A DNA stretch of 64,000 nt from positions 1 through 64,000 of the forward strand of contig CACRSC010000081.1 of the NCBI GenBank assembly GCA_902651635.1, given 5' to 3'. The DNA comes from Mastigamoeba balamuthi (lineage: Eukaryota; Evosea; Mastigamoebida; Mastigamoebidae). Positions 23,267 to 32,946 of the stretch are shown piece after piece (positions within the stretch are counted from its first letter, which is position 1; every line of letters starts with the position of its first letter). The notes beneath the pieces were generated by a model. That model was not told the origin of the DNA. It searched no databases and worked only from the letters and a program-made list of their open reading frames with translations. The position numbers were made by a program, and so were the translations under genes.

Positions 23267-26200
23267 ATGTCCCTCAACAAGCTGTTCTTCCCCGCCGCCC
23301 TCCTGGCCCTGCTGGGCTCGCTCGCCTCCGCCCAGAAGCCCGGTGCGAGCTCCTTTGATGCGCTCGCTGTTCGCTACGTCTCTGACCCCCCGATGTCGCT
23401 TTGTAATGCGCAGACGTCGTCGGGCTGTGCCTGCAGCACGCGCTCGAGTCGGGCTTCATCTGCCTGCCCGACACGACCAGCGACTACGTGCGCTGCGACA
23501 TGAACGAGTCGGTGGCCGTCGTCATGCAGTGCCCGCCCCCGACGGTCTGCTCGTCGCCCGCCCTCGTCTTCACGACCGCGAGCCCCTGCACTCTGCCCCG
23601 CGCCCCCGGTGAGCCCTTCGCAGCCTTCTGCAGCCCCTGCGACGCTTCGCTGACCCGCGCGCGCGTCGATTCGTGGCAGTGTGCGGCAACGGCGCCGTCG
23701 AGGAGGGCGAGCAGTGCGAGGCGGGCGGTCTGGGCTGCCTGAGCAACTGCCTCTGCGCCCCCGGATGGTTCCCCGCGAGCCCCGCCACCAAGGACTGCGT
23801 CAAGCAGCAGCGTTGCGCCACGCCCTCCCCCAGCGCTGGCTTTGATGTGCAATGACGTGTCAAGCGTGTTCGTGCGCGCAGAGTGCGGCAACGGCGTCGT
23901 CGAGGCCGGCGAGGAGTGCGAGATCGGGGGGTTCGGGTGCAACCAGCAGTGCAAGTGCTCGCCGGGCTTCTTCTCGTCGTCGCCCGCGGCCCGCGACTGC
24001 AACGCTGTGCCCAGTGCGCCGCAGGCTCTCTCTCTTATCTGGTCCGACCCCTGACCCGTGCGGGTGCTCTCAGCGTGCGGGAACGGAGTGATCGAGGCCG
24101 GCGAGCAGTGCGAGATATCGGGCGTCGGATGCGTCAACTGCAACTGCACGCAGGGGTTCGCGCCCGCGGTGCCCCCGAGGCGCGACTGCATCGTGATCCC
24201 GACCCTGCCGCAGCAATGTGCGCTCGGTCTTCTCGGAGCTTCGGTTCCGGTTCTTTCTTTGGCTTCTTCTCGGGCACTTAGTTTTTTGTCGTCTTTCGCG
24301 CAGTCTGCGGCGACCAGAACGTCAGCGCGGAGCTCGGCGAGCAGTGCGAGATCGGCGGCGTGGGCTGCACGTCGAACTGCAAGTGCTTCGAGGGGTTCTT
24401 CCCCACGGTGCCTCCGACCAGGAACTGCGTCTCTCAGCCCACGAGCGGTGCGCTTCTCACAGCCCGCCCCTCGAGGAGCCTCCGCTTAACACGACGCCTC
24501 TCTCAGTGTGCGGCAACGGCGTCATCGACGCTGGCGAGGAGTGCGAGATAGGCGGCCTGGGGTGCACGCTGCAGTGCAACTGCTCGGCCGCGTTTGAGCC
24601 CACGGTCCCGCCGTCGTTCAACTGCACGCTGCGCCCGGCCTGCGGCAACACGGTCCTCGAGGCCGGCGAGCAGTGCGAGCTGGGCGGCCTGGGCTGCAAC
24701 GCCTCGTGCCTGTGCTCGCCGGGCTTCGTGCCCTCGCAGCCGCTGTCGGCCAGCTGCGTGCTCGCACCCGCCGTCCCGGCGTGCGGCGACGGCCAGCTCG
24801 GGGCCGGCGAGGAGTGCGAGGTCGGCGGCTTCGGCTGCGACGCGCAGTGCAAGTGCAACGCGGCCTTCGCCCCGCAGACGCCCGTCTCGCGCGACTGCCA
24901 GGTCAGGCCGTTCTGCGGCAACGGCGTCGTCGACTTGGCCGCCGAGGACTGCGAGATCGGCGGGGTGGGCTGCGGCCTCGACTGCAAGTGCGTCGCGGGC
25001 TTCGTCGCCAAGTCGCCGGCCCAGCGCGACTGCGAGGCCAAGGCGACGCTGCCCCCGGCCCCGGCGTGCGGCAACGGCGTCGTGGAGGCCAACGAGCAGT
25101 GCGAGATCGGCGGCGTGGGCTGCTCGTCGATCTGCACGTGCATGTCGCTGTTCGCTCCGCGCCAGCCCGCGACGTTCGACTGCCAGCCCACTGGCCCTCG
25201 TACGCGGCGTCCCCTCCCCCCTCCTGCCCTCGGCCTGGCCGTCCGGCGAGCTCACCGATGCCCTGCAGGGTGCGGCAACGGCGTCGTGGAGGCCGGCGAG
25301 CAGTGCGAGCTCGGGGGCACGGGCTGCAACACGTCGTGCGCGTGCGAGGCCCCGCAGTGGGTCCCCGCGGCCCCCGTGGCCTCGCGCGACTGCGAGCGGG
25401 CCCCGCTGAACCTGACGGCGCTCTGCGAGCTGGTCGACTCGGGGTTCTTCTGCCTGCCGGGCCGCCCGACCGAGTACCTGCGCTGCCACCTGCTCGAGCT
25501 CGTGGCCTTCGTGATGAGCTGCCCGCGCGGCACTGTGTGCTCGGTCGCGACGCTCGTGCCGACGATCGACGGGCCCTGCGTCAACGCCACGGCCGAGCCG
25601 GCGACGCTGCCCACCCCGCCGCCGGCCTGCGGCAACGGGGCCCTCAACGCGGGCGAGCAGTGCGAGCTCGGGGGCGCGGGCTGCAACGCCTCGTGCCTCT
25701 GCCTCGCGGGCTTCCTGCCCGCCGTCCCCTCTGCCCGCGACTGCGTGCCGTTCGCGTCCGTCGGAGAGCCCAGCGCCGTCTGCGCCGCCGCGGGGTCGGA
25801 CGGCTTCTTCTGCCCGGCGGCAGTCCAGGGCGGCGCGGAGACGGGCGAGTTCGTGCGCTGCGTCAACGGCAGCGCCGTCCGCGGCGCCTGCGCTCCGGGG
25901 ACGCTGTGCACGGCCCTCGGCTTCACGCAGGCGACGCCGTGCAACTTCAGCGCGCCGAGGTGCGGCAACGGCGTCGTCGAGGGCGCCGAGGAGTGCGAGG
26001 CCGGCGGCGCGGGCTGCAACGCGAGCGACTGCACGTGCAGGGCCGACTTCGAGCCCGCGAGGCCCGCGGCCGCCGACTGCGTGCCCGCGTTCGCCCGCGG
26101 GTCGCCCGCCGCGGCGACGCTCAACGCGACGTGCGCGGCCATCAACGCTACGGGGTTCTTCTGCCCGGCGGCGCTCCTCAACGACTCGTCGCTGCCCAAC

Positions 26201-26896
26201 ACGTCGTTCGCGCAGTGCGGGCCCGACGGCGCCTTCGCGGGTCTCCAGCGCTGCGCCCTCGACCTGCAGTGCACCACCCCCAACTTCACCCGCAGCAACC
26301 CCTGCGCCCGAGTCCCCCGTGCGCGCGCGTTCAACTGCACCCACCCCCGCGGAATCGATCAATACCCGCTGACTTGTTTCTTTTTTTTCACACAATTTGA
26401 CTTCAAATTTGCAGGATGTGGCGACATGACACTCGACGCGGGCGAGCAGTGCGAGGCCGACGGGCTCGGCTGCAACGCGACGACGTGCACGTGCCTGCCG
26501 GGCTACGCGCCCGTCAGCGGGTCGTCGGCGTGCGCGCAGCTGTTCCCGCCGGTCTGCGGCAACGGCGTCGTCGAGGCCAACGAGACGTGCGAGGCCGGCG
26601 GCCTGGGCTGCAACGCCACGACGTGCCAGTGCGAGTCCAACTACACGCGGGCGTTCCCCGCGTCGCGCGACTGCGTCGGGCTGCCCGTCGCCGTGGGGCT
26701 GGGGGCCAACGCGACGGCCGTGTGCGCGCAGCTCGGGGGCAGCGCCGGCCCCGCGTTCGGCGTGTGCGTCGCGGGCGTCGAGACGCTGTTCCTCCTCTGC
26801 GACCCGGCGGCCGCCGCGGCGACGGCGGTGCAGTGCCCGCCAGGCACGACGTGCACCGCGAGGTTCCTGTCGCCCATGCCGTGCGCGAGGCCCTGA
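23267..26896 (+). CDS. large secreted Cys-rich modular protein (CGNG-type repeats)
   Basis: Nine exons: 23267-23342, 23414-23608, 23680-23811, 23882-24013, 24074-24217, 24304-24447, 24507-25199, 25269-26318, 26415-26896; 1015 aa. Every intron is phase 1. Residues 1-22 are a signal peptide (LLALLGSLASA). About 13-15 copies of a roughly 40-residue module follow, of the form CGNGVVEAGEQCEIGGVGC, then C.C and GF.P, ending in RDC. Interspersed are four or five modules of about 50 residues with SGFFCLP, a YxRC-type core and CPxGTVC, resembling chitin-binding or peritrophin folds in cysteine spacing (inference). There is no C-terminal TM or GPI signal, so it is probably secreted. Asn-glycosylation sites are frequent. 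The CGNG module resembles the disulphide-rich EGxxCDDGN repeats of many protist surface proteins. Likely a cell-coat, cyst-wall or adhesion protein; the exact role is unknown. Confidence 0.85.
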
Positions 26897-27443
26897 GCAG
26901 CAGCGGCCCTGGCGCTTGCCCTCCCAGTCGTCCCAAAGAACAGAGGCCTCCGTGTGACTGCCCTTTCCAGCGGCCCCCTCGTCTGTCGCCTGTCGTCTGT
27001 CGTCTCTGGTTTTTGCGCTGCTCAGAGGTATCGCGCGAAACGCGTACCTCAGAATGGGTGGAGCACTTCGGTTCTGTTGCCGCGTTGTTCTCGTCTATTT
27101 GTTGCTTTTCTGAGCCTTCAAAACCTATCATTGCAGAATACGTACCAAGAGAGCGCACAACAAAAGCCATCCGACCTGGGAAAGGCAGTGAGGAGGTGGG
27201 GGAGCTGCGGTGCAAGAGCCTTGTTTGTCTGTGTTGGAAGGGTTAACGGCTTTGCTGGCTGTTAGCAACGAGGGGGTGAGGGGACCCGCGCGCGCGTGGC
27301 GACAGCAGCCCCTCGAGCACAGCGCACGCGCCAACGCCAACGCCAACAACACCCACACACCCACACACTCTCTCTCCGTGCCAAGTCTCCGAGGTCCTCT
27401 GTGTCGGCCCGTGCTGGCCAGTGCGCCCTGGGATTTGCTGTTG
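26897..27443. other. convergent 3' flanks
   Basis: Between the Cys-rich gene (+) and U2AF-like gene (-). There is a short CA-rich run at about 27340-27365. No gene. Confidence 0.5.
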
Positions 27444-30033
27444 TCACTGGCCAGGAGGCCCCGCAGTCTCGGGCCCCTGCTGCTGCTGCTGCTGCGCCTG
27501 CTGTTGCTCCCCTCCCGCAGGCGCCGTGCCCGGCGGCGGAGGCGGGACCGGGTACCCGTACCCCATGGGGTAGCCCCCGTACATGCCCTGGTACATGCTC
27601 ATCATGTACGCCATCTGGGCCTGCTGCTGCTGCTGCTGCGCCTGCTGTTGCTGCTGCTGGGGTGGCGGCGGGCGCTGCTGGGGCGGCGGCGGGGCCTCGA
27701 TGGCGAGCGGGGGCCCGTCCTGGCGCCGGTCGTGGCCCGACGTGATGGACAGCGGGCGGCCGCTGCCGCTGCTGCTGCCGCCGGGCGGGGGCAGCGCGAA
27801 GAAGGGGTTCTCCTGGCGCTTCTTGCGCTGCACGCGGAGGGCCTCGGCGAGCATGTCGTGGGCGCGCTGCACCGCGCGCTCGTTCTCCTCGCGCAGCCTG
27901 TCGAGCTGCGCGGGCTCCCAGAACTTGGCGATGATCGTGCGGCCCGCGTACGACCTGCCCGCGAGCGCCCGCAGCGCGCGCTGGGCGTCGTCGACCTCGT
28001 AGTACTCGACAAAGCACTTGCCCACGTGCCGCGGCTGCGGAAGGTCGCCGATGGGCTCCTGCAGCTGCTGCGCCAGCGCGCGGTACGGCCGCGGCACGTG
28101 CACGCTGATGACGGCCCCGTGCTCCGCGGCCGCCGCGCGCATGTCGTCGACGATCGTGCGGTACGTGTCCTCGTCGTGGAGCTCCTCCTCCGAGCCCACG
28201 TTGCACAGCACGACGACGCTCGTCGCCGGCCCGCAGAGCGCCGCCTGCTGCTCGTCGCCCGGCGGCAGCATCGCGCCCGTCAGCGCCGCGCCCGGAATCG
28301 TCAGGTCGAGGATCGTCTGCGGCGTGGGGTTCCGCAGCTGCGCGATGAGCGCGGGGCTCAGCACCGCGCTGATGTTCTGGCTCGCGGCCAGCGCGTACGC
28401 GGGGCCCCCGGCCACCCCGCAGCCCGCGTCCTCGGTGTAGTTGCGCGGGCGGCGGAAGCGCAGCGCCGTGCCGCCCACGGGCAGGCCGTCGAGCGCGTCG
28501 AGGCCCGCCGTGGCGTCGTCGGGCGTGCGGAACTCCATAAACGCGTACTGCTTCTCGTAGTTGACCTGCACAGAGGCCACGGGGCCCAGGGGGTTCGCGC
28601 CCCAGCAGCCCCGCTCGCGCATCCGCTGCAGCGCGGCCTCCATGATCTCCGCCTGCGGTGCACACGCGTCGCTCAGCAGCGGCCGGGAGAGGAGATATCC
28701 CAGATTTTCCCAGTCGCAGGCAGAAATCCAGATTCCACAAATCGGAACAAGCAATAGTGTATGCAAAAAGTGGAGGGCGCTCCTCCAACCATCAATACAG
28801 ATATGGTGGCGGGTGTGTTGGCTTGGCCATACCACGTCAAGCAGTCGGATCCAAAAACCCCACAGATATCGTGCGGGGGAAAATATCAATTGACAATCGC
28901 AGAACATCAACTTAAGGCCCCGGCCTTCATAAACCCGCAGACACTCGGGAAAGATCAATTGACAATCACAGAACATCAACCTGAAGGCCCCGGCCTGCCC
29001 AGCCAACGGGAGCAGAGGCGCACCTCTGTGAGCGAGGCCGGCACGCTGCCGATGTAGAGCTTGCGCCTGTTGTTGTCGCCGGGCTGCGAGGTGCCCTTGG
29101 GCGCCAGCATGGCCGCCAGGGCCGCCGGCGGCAGCGACTCGGCCCCGGCGGGCTTGGCGTCCCACCCGCTGCTCTGCCGCGGGCGCAGGCGCGGCTTGGC
29201 GTCGCCCGAGCCTCCCTCGGGGCTCCGGTTGTCGCGGTGGTGGCGCGGGGAGCGCGAGCGCGAGCGGGATCTGGACCTGCGGGAGCGGCGCCTGTCCCTG
29301 ATACGTCATCGGGAAAAGATACGGGAATCGGGGTCAGTTGTGGAATTGGCGGGAAAGGTGAAGAGGCCGCAAGGGCTCGCAACACTCCCTCTCTCCCCGC
29401 GCCTGCGGTCCGCCATTATTCACACACGCCCAGTGACGCCATGGTTCCCAGGCATGCGATGCAGAGGCGATGTGGCAGGAGGGTTCATAGTTCGGAATTC
29501 CTGAAATTCTGGGAATTGGGTCAGAAGTGGGCAGGAATGCTTACCTGTCCTTACTGTCCCTGTCCCTGTCCCTGTCCTTGTCCTTGTCCCTGTCCTTGTC
29601 CCTGTGGCTGCTGTCGCGGTCGCGGTGCTCGCGGTCCCTGTCCCTGTCTCTGTCTGTCCCTATCCCTGTCGCGGTGGCTTCTGTGCTCCCGTGGCTGCTC
29701 GGGATACTGCGGCTGCTGTGGTTGCTGCATCTGCTGCTGCGGCGGCTGCTGCTGCGCGGACCACGAGTCGCGGTACCCTCCGTACTGCTGCGGAGGGGGC
29801 TGGGGCGCTCCTCCTCCTCCGTACCGGTCCATCTGCGGGGGAGGTGCGTGCTGGTCAGGCGCGCCCCATCCCTCGGGGCCCTGCCTGCTGGGATCGCAAG
29901 CCGCGTTTGTTGAGTGGCGCACCCCCCGTATGGTTAAAGATCGCATTTGCTGCGAGGGCGGGAGGCGGGGCGGGGCGGTGGAGGGTGCGTGCTTGTAGTA
30001 GGGAGGCGGACCGCCGCCGTAATCGCGACTCAT
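27444..30033 (-). CDS. U2AF2: U2AF large subunit-like splicing factor lacking a recognisable RRM2
   Basis: Binds the polypyrimidine tract and recruits U2 snRNP. The firm exons are 29297-29024 and 28652-27444, plus an upstream exon ending at 29545; the ATG at 30033 starts MSRDYGGG. The N-terminus is Gly/Pro/Gln-rich, then Arg-Asp and Arg-Ser stretches (RRRSRRSRSRSRSRSP). RRM1 is split by an intron: KLYIGSVPASLTE, then NYEKQYAFMEFRTPDDA and TALRFRRPRNY, as in U2AF65. The usual RRM2 is replaced by about 65 residues without RNP motifs. A U2AF-homology domain follows: TSVVVLCNVG, DEDTYRTIVDDMR, GKCFVEYYEV and GRSYAGRTIIAKFWE (RxF position is RSY). The C-terminus is a Gln/Pro-rich tail not usual in U2AF65. 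The Arg-Asp repeat near 29650 needs a one-base shift, or an unplaced intron, to keep frame. The gene is divergent from eIF1A. Confidence 0.8.
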
Positions 30034-30435
30034 GGCTGGGTGTTGGCGCGCCTTCGGGGCTAACGAAGAACGATTTTTCGCGCTGGTGACGCAGGATATT
30101 TTGGGATATTGCCCCGATCGTTCGCGAACCCGGTTCCCACTCGGCATCAACTGAATCAGCGCTGGTCGTAGTGCTGTTAGGCGATATGGCCGTCCAGCTG
30201 AGAGGACAATCGCCAGCGATCATCTTTCGTCAAAAATCAGTTGATGGGAATGGATACACGCATTGCCATGTCATGATGCCACTCTTGGGAGGAGTACATG
30301 GCTCGCGTACGGAGGCGATTGAATCCGGGTGACGGGCATGCCCAGCACAAATCATGGACGAGATTTTCGTTGACGTCAATTGCGTCACCAAGAGGACCTC
30401 TTTTTCGAAGCCCCGCGGCGGCACAGAGAGCAGCC
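30034..30435. other. divergent promoter, U2AF-like and eIF1A
   Basis: 402 bp separate two ATGs pointing away from each other; both genes are housekeeping. It contains the TGACGTCA site and AT-richer words (gatattttgggatatt at 30096-30111). Confidence 0.5.
30371..30378. promoter_or_regulatory. CRE-like palindrome TGACGTCA in the U2AF/eIF1A promoter
   Basis: A perfect TGACGTCA 58 bp before the eIF1A ATG, in the 402-bp divergent promoter. This is the bZIP (CREB/ATF) target in other eukaryotes. Use here is inference. Confidence 0.35.
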
Positions 30436-31143
30436 ATGCCGAAGAACAAGGGCAAGGGAGGCAAGAACAGGCGGCGAGGCAAGAACGAGGGCGACCTCAA
30501 GCGCGAGCTGACCTTCAAGGAGGACGGCCAGGGTGCCTTTCCGCCCGCCCCCTTCCCCCCTCCTCTCTCTGCCGCCGTGTGAACCTTTTGCCCCCGCTCT
30601 GCTATTTCTCCCCCCTGTCCTCCTCCTCTCTGTCTCTCTTGTCTCTGTGGCGCCCCCTTCTCAAACGGCTGCTCCAGAGTATGCGCAGGTGATGCGCATG
30701 CTGGGCAACGGCCGCCTGGAGGCCATGTGCTTTGACGGGACGAAGCGCCTGTGCCACATCCGCGGCAAGCTGCGCAAGAAGGTGTGGGTGAACCAGGGCG
30801 ACATCATCCTGGTGGGCCTGCGCGACTTCCAGGACGGCAAGGCCGACGTCATCCTGCGCTACAACAACGAGGAGGCCCGCATGCTCAAGGCCTACGGCGA
30901 GCTCCCCGAGAGCGCCAAGCTCGTCGAGGGCGTCGCCGAGGACGAGGGCGACGACGGCGAGATGCACGTCGAGTTCGCCGAGGGCGCCGAGGGCTCTGGC
31001 AGCGACAGTGCGCCGATTCCTCCCCCCCCCCAATTGAAGATTCGCGAATCCCGATATCTCACGCGATATCTCCGGAATATCTCTCAGGCTCGGACGACGA
31101 GGAAGAGGGCGCCAAGAAGGAGATCACTCTGGACGATCTTTAG
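30436..31143 (+). CDS. EIF1A: translation initiation factor eIF1A
   Basis: Promotes scanning and start-codon selection on the 40S subunit. Exons 30436-30532, 30678-31007, 31088-31143; both introns phase 1; 160 aa, the normal length. The basic N-terminal tail is [17 protein letters not shown]. The OB fold follows (about 32-112): [40 protein letters not shown] and [19 protein letters not shown]. The acidic C-terminal tail ends in ITLDDL, like the DIDDI-type end of eukaryotic eIF1A that contacts eIF5B. Intron 2 holds one of the AT-rich GATATC/GAATATC pockets. Confidence 0.95.
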
Positions 31144-31381
31144 AGAGGACGCTGTGCCATGAGGGGCTCAGGCCACACACCACTTTTTGCACCCGCCACA
31201 AAGTCGTCTACAGCGAGCTCCTCATTTATTTCTCTTCCCAAAGATTCTCTTAGAGACCGTTTGACCCGAGATTCTCTTTGCCTCGTGTTGCCTCAGCTGC
31301 CGTTGGAACACAAATTGGCGGTGATTTCCCGTTCCTGAATATCTCGATTCGTGTTGGCAAATATCAGGGGGGAAATCTGAA

Positions 31382-32746
31382 TCAGACAGCGCCCGCGACG
31401 ACGACTGACGACACGGCGACGCCAAGGACCCACCAGCCCACGCCCGCAGCGGAGGCCGCGCCGCCGCCCGAGGGCACGACCACGTCATCTGATGACGTCA
31501 CAACGATTTTCGACGACGCGGGCGATGACGACGACGTCCTGGGGAGTGAGCTTGTGGGGACGGGGGCAGCGGAGGAGGAGCTGCTGGCGGACTGGTTGGC
31601 GTGGGTCGAGGCGATGCTGGCGACCATCTGGTCCCAGTAGGCGGGCAGCTGCTGGTAGTCTGCGGCGCTGTAGACCCACTCGACGCCGCGCTCGGCGGCC
31701 AGGGCGAGGCCCTGCACGACCTGCTGTGCCGTGGCAGAGCCCACGAAGATGGCCGACTTGGACGAGGCCGGGTAGCGCGAGGACCACGCGGGCATCGCGT
31801 GCGCGGGCCACTCGGCGACGGGCGACTCGAAGATGACGTTGATGTCGCAGGCGCCCTGCATGTACCCCTCGTCCGTCGTCGTCCCCGGGTTGATGACCAC
31901 CGTCGCCGTCGACGACTTGCTCTTGACGTACTGCGTGCCGTGGTGTCGGGCAATCATGTCAGCGCCCAAAACGCGTTGAGACTGTAATCAATTGAAAACA
32001 CCAAAAAGGACAACAATCACACCCGAAAAGGTCATAGTATGGCTGGTCCATTTCAGAGCTACATTGAAAAGCGCCACAATTGACACTACAGTGTAAAGCG
32101 CAGCAATAGGGGCACAGGCACAACGCGATCGCAACAGCCAAACGCTATGGACGATCAAAGGGCAGGCAGTCGCCCAGAAAACCGACCCAGACTCGGTGAG
32201 AGGCGGCGAGAGAGCTGCGCACGCTGTAGAGCTCCTTGTAGTAGGGCAGGTTGGCCGTGTCGGTCGCGGCCTCGTCGAAGAAGATGCCCGAGACGCCCCA
32301 GCAGCTGAAGTACGTGTCGATCTTGGCCTTGGCGGCCGCCTTGTCGTTCTTGCCCCAGTTGGTGGCCACGTAGCCCACGGACCGCAGCGCGTACTTGGCC
32401 GTGGCCTGCTTGCTCTGTATCTTCTGCACCGCCTCGGCCCACGCGCTCTCCAGCGGGCACGTCGGCTTCCCGCTGTCCGGGTTCAGGATCACCGTCACGG
32501 GGAACCTGTCCGCCAGCGCCACGGTCTGCGGAAACGCGACAGGGACCCGGTGAGGTTCTCCTGAAAGCGGCTACCGCTTCTGGCGATCTGCACTGCAGCC
32601 CCTGAGAAAATGCAGCGGACCTTGGAGTAGGCGTCGTTGCCCGAGCTGGGGTACATGTACAGCACTGCGATCATGCCGAGGGGCTCGCCCAGTGACTGGA
32701 CGCACAGCAGCGAGAGCGCGAGCGCGAGCGAGGCCTTCAGAGACAT
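31382..32746 (-). CDS. spherulin-4-like secreted, GPI-anchored protein
   Basis: Exons 32746-32621, 32525-32223, 31930-31382, all phase 0, 325 aa. Residues 1-20 are a signal peptide (MSLKASLALALSLLCVQSLG). The core follows the spherulin-4 family (PF12138, known from Physarum encystment and from fungi and bacteria): AVLYMYPSSG, VTVILNPDSGKP, VGYVATNWG, a GIFFDEA motif, TATVVINPGT and INVIFE. This is a TIM-barrel-like fold with GIFFDE as probable active-site strand; some relatives are glycosidases on galactosaminogalactan, but activity here is not shown. The C-terminus has a Ser/Thr-rich stretch and a hydrophobic end (GVGWWVLGVAVSSVVVAGAV) that fits a GPI signal. The 5' splice site GTGCGC at 32222 was chosen over later options because it gives the family's LYxYVKS..ATVV join. 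Confidence 0.85.
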
Positions 32747-32876
32747 CCCACCTCAGGGCGGCTAATTATGATTGTGTCAACCGATATCTCGTTTCAGTCT
32801 GCGATTTTTCCTCGGGTCTCTGCAACCGCCACGCTGCGGCATCCCTGCGGGCTGCGAAATTTCTGCCGTTGGGTGC

Positions 32877-32884
32877 TGACGTCA
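32877..32884. promoter_or_regulatory. CRE-like palindrome TGACGTCA upstream of spherulin-4-like gene
   Basis: A perfect TGACGTCA about 130 bp before the spherulin-like ATG (32746, minus strand), also within 70 bp of the end of PDE copy 2. Function is inferred only. Confidence 0.3.
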
Positions 32885-32946
32885 TACAAAAACAACCGCC
32901 GCCTTGTATTCGCAAAAACAAAAACCTATTGTAAATACAATCGAGA

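Noticed and set aside
24503-26395. Open frame of 630 codons on the minus strand opposite the Cys-rich gene
   Set aside because: Arg/Ala/Glu-rich low-complexity shadow of repeated GC-rich codons; plus-strand Cys modules and intron phases are consistent.
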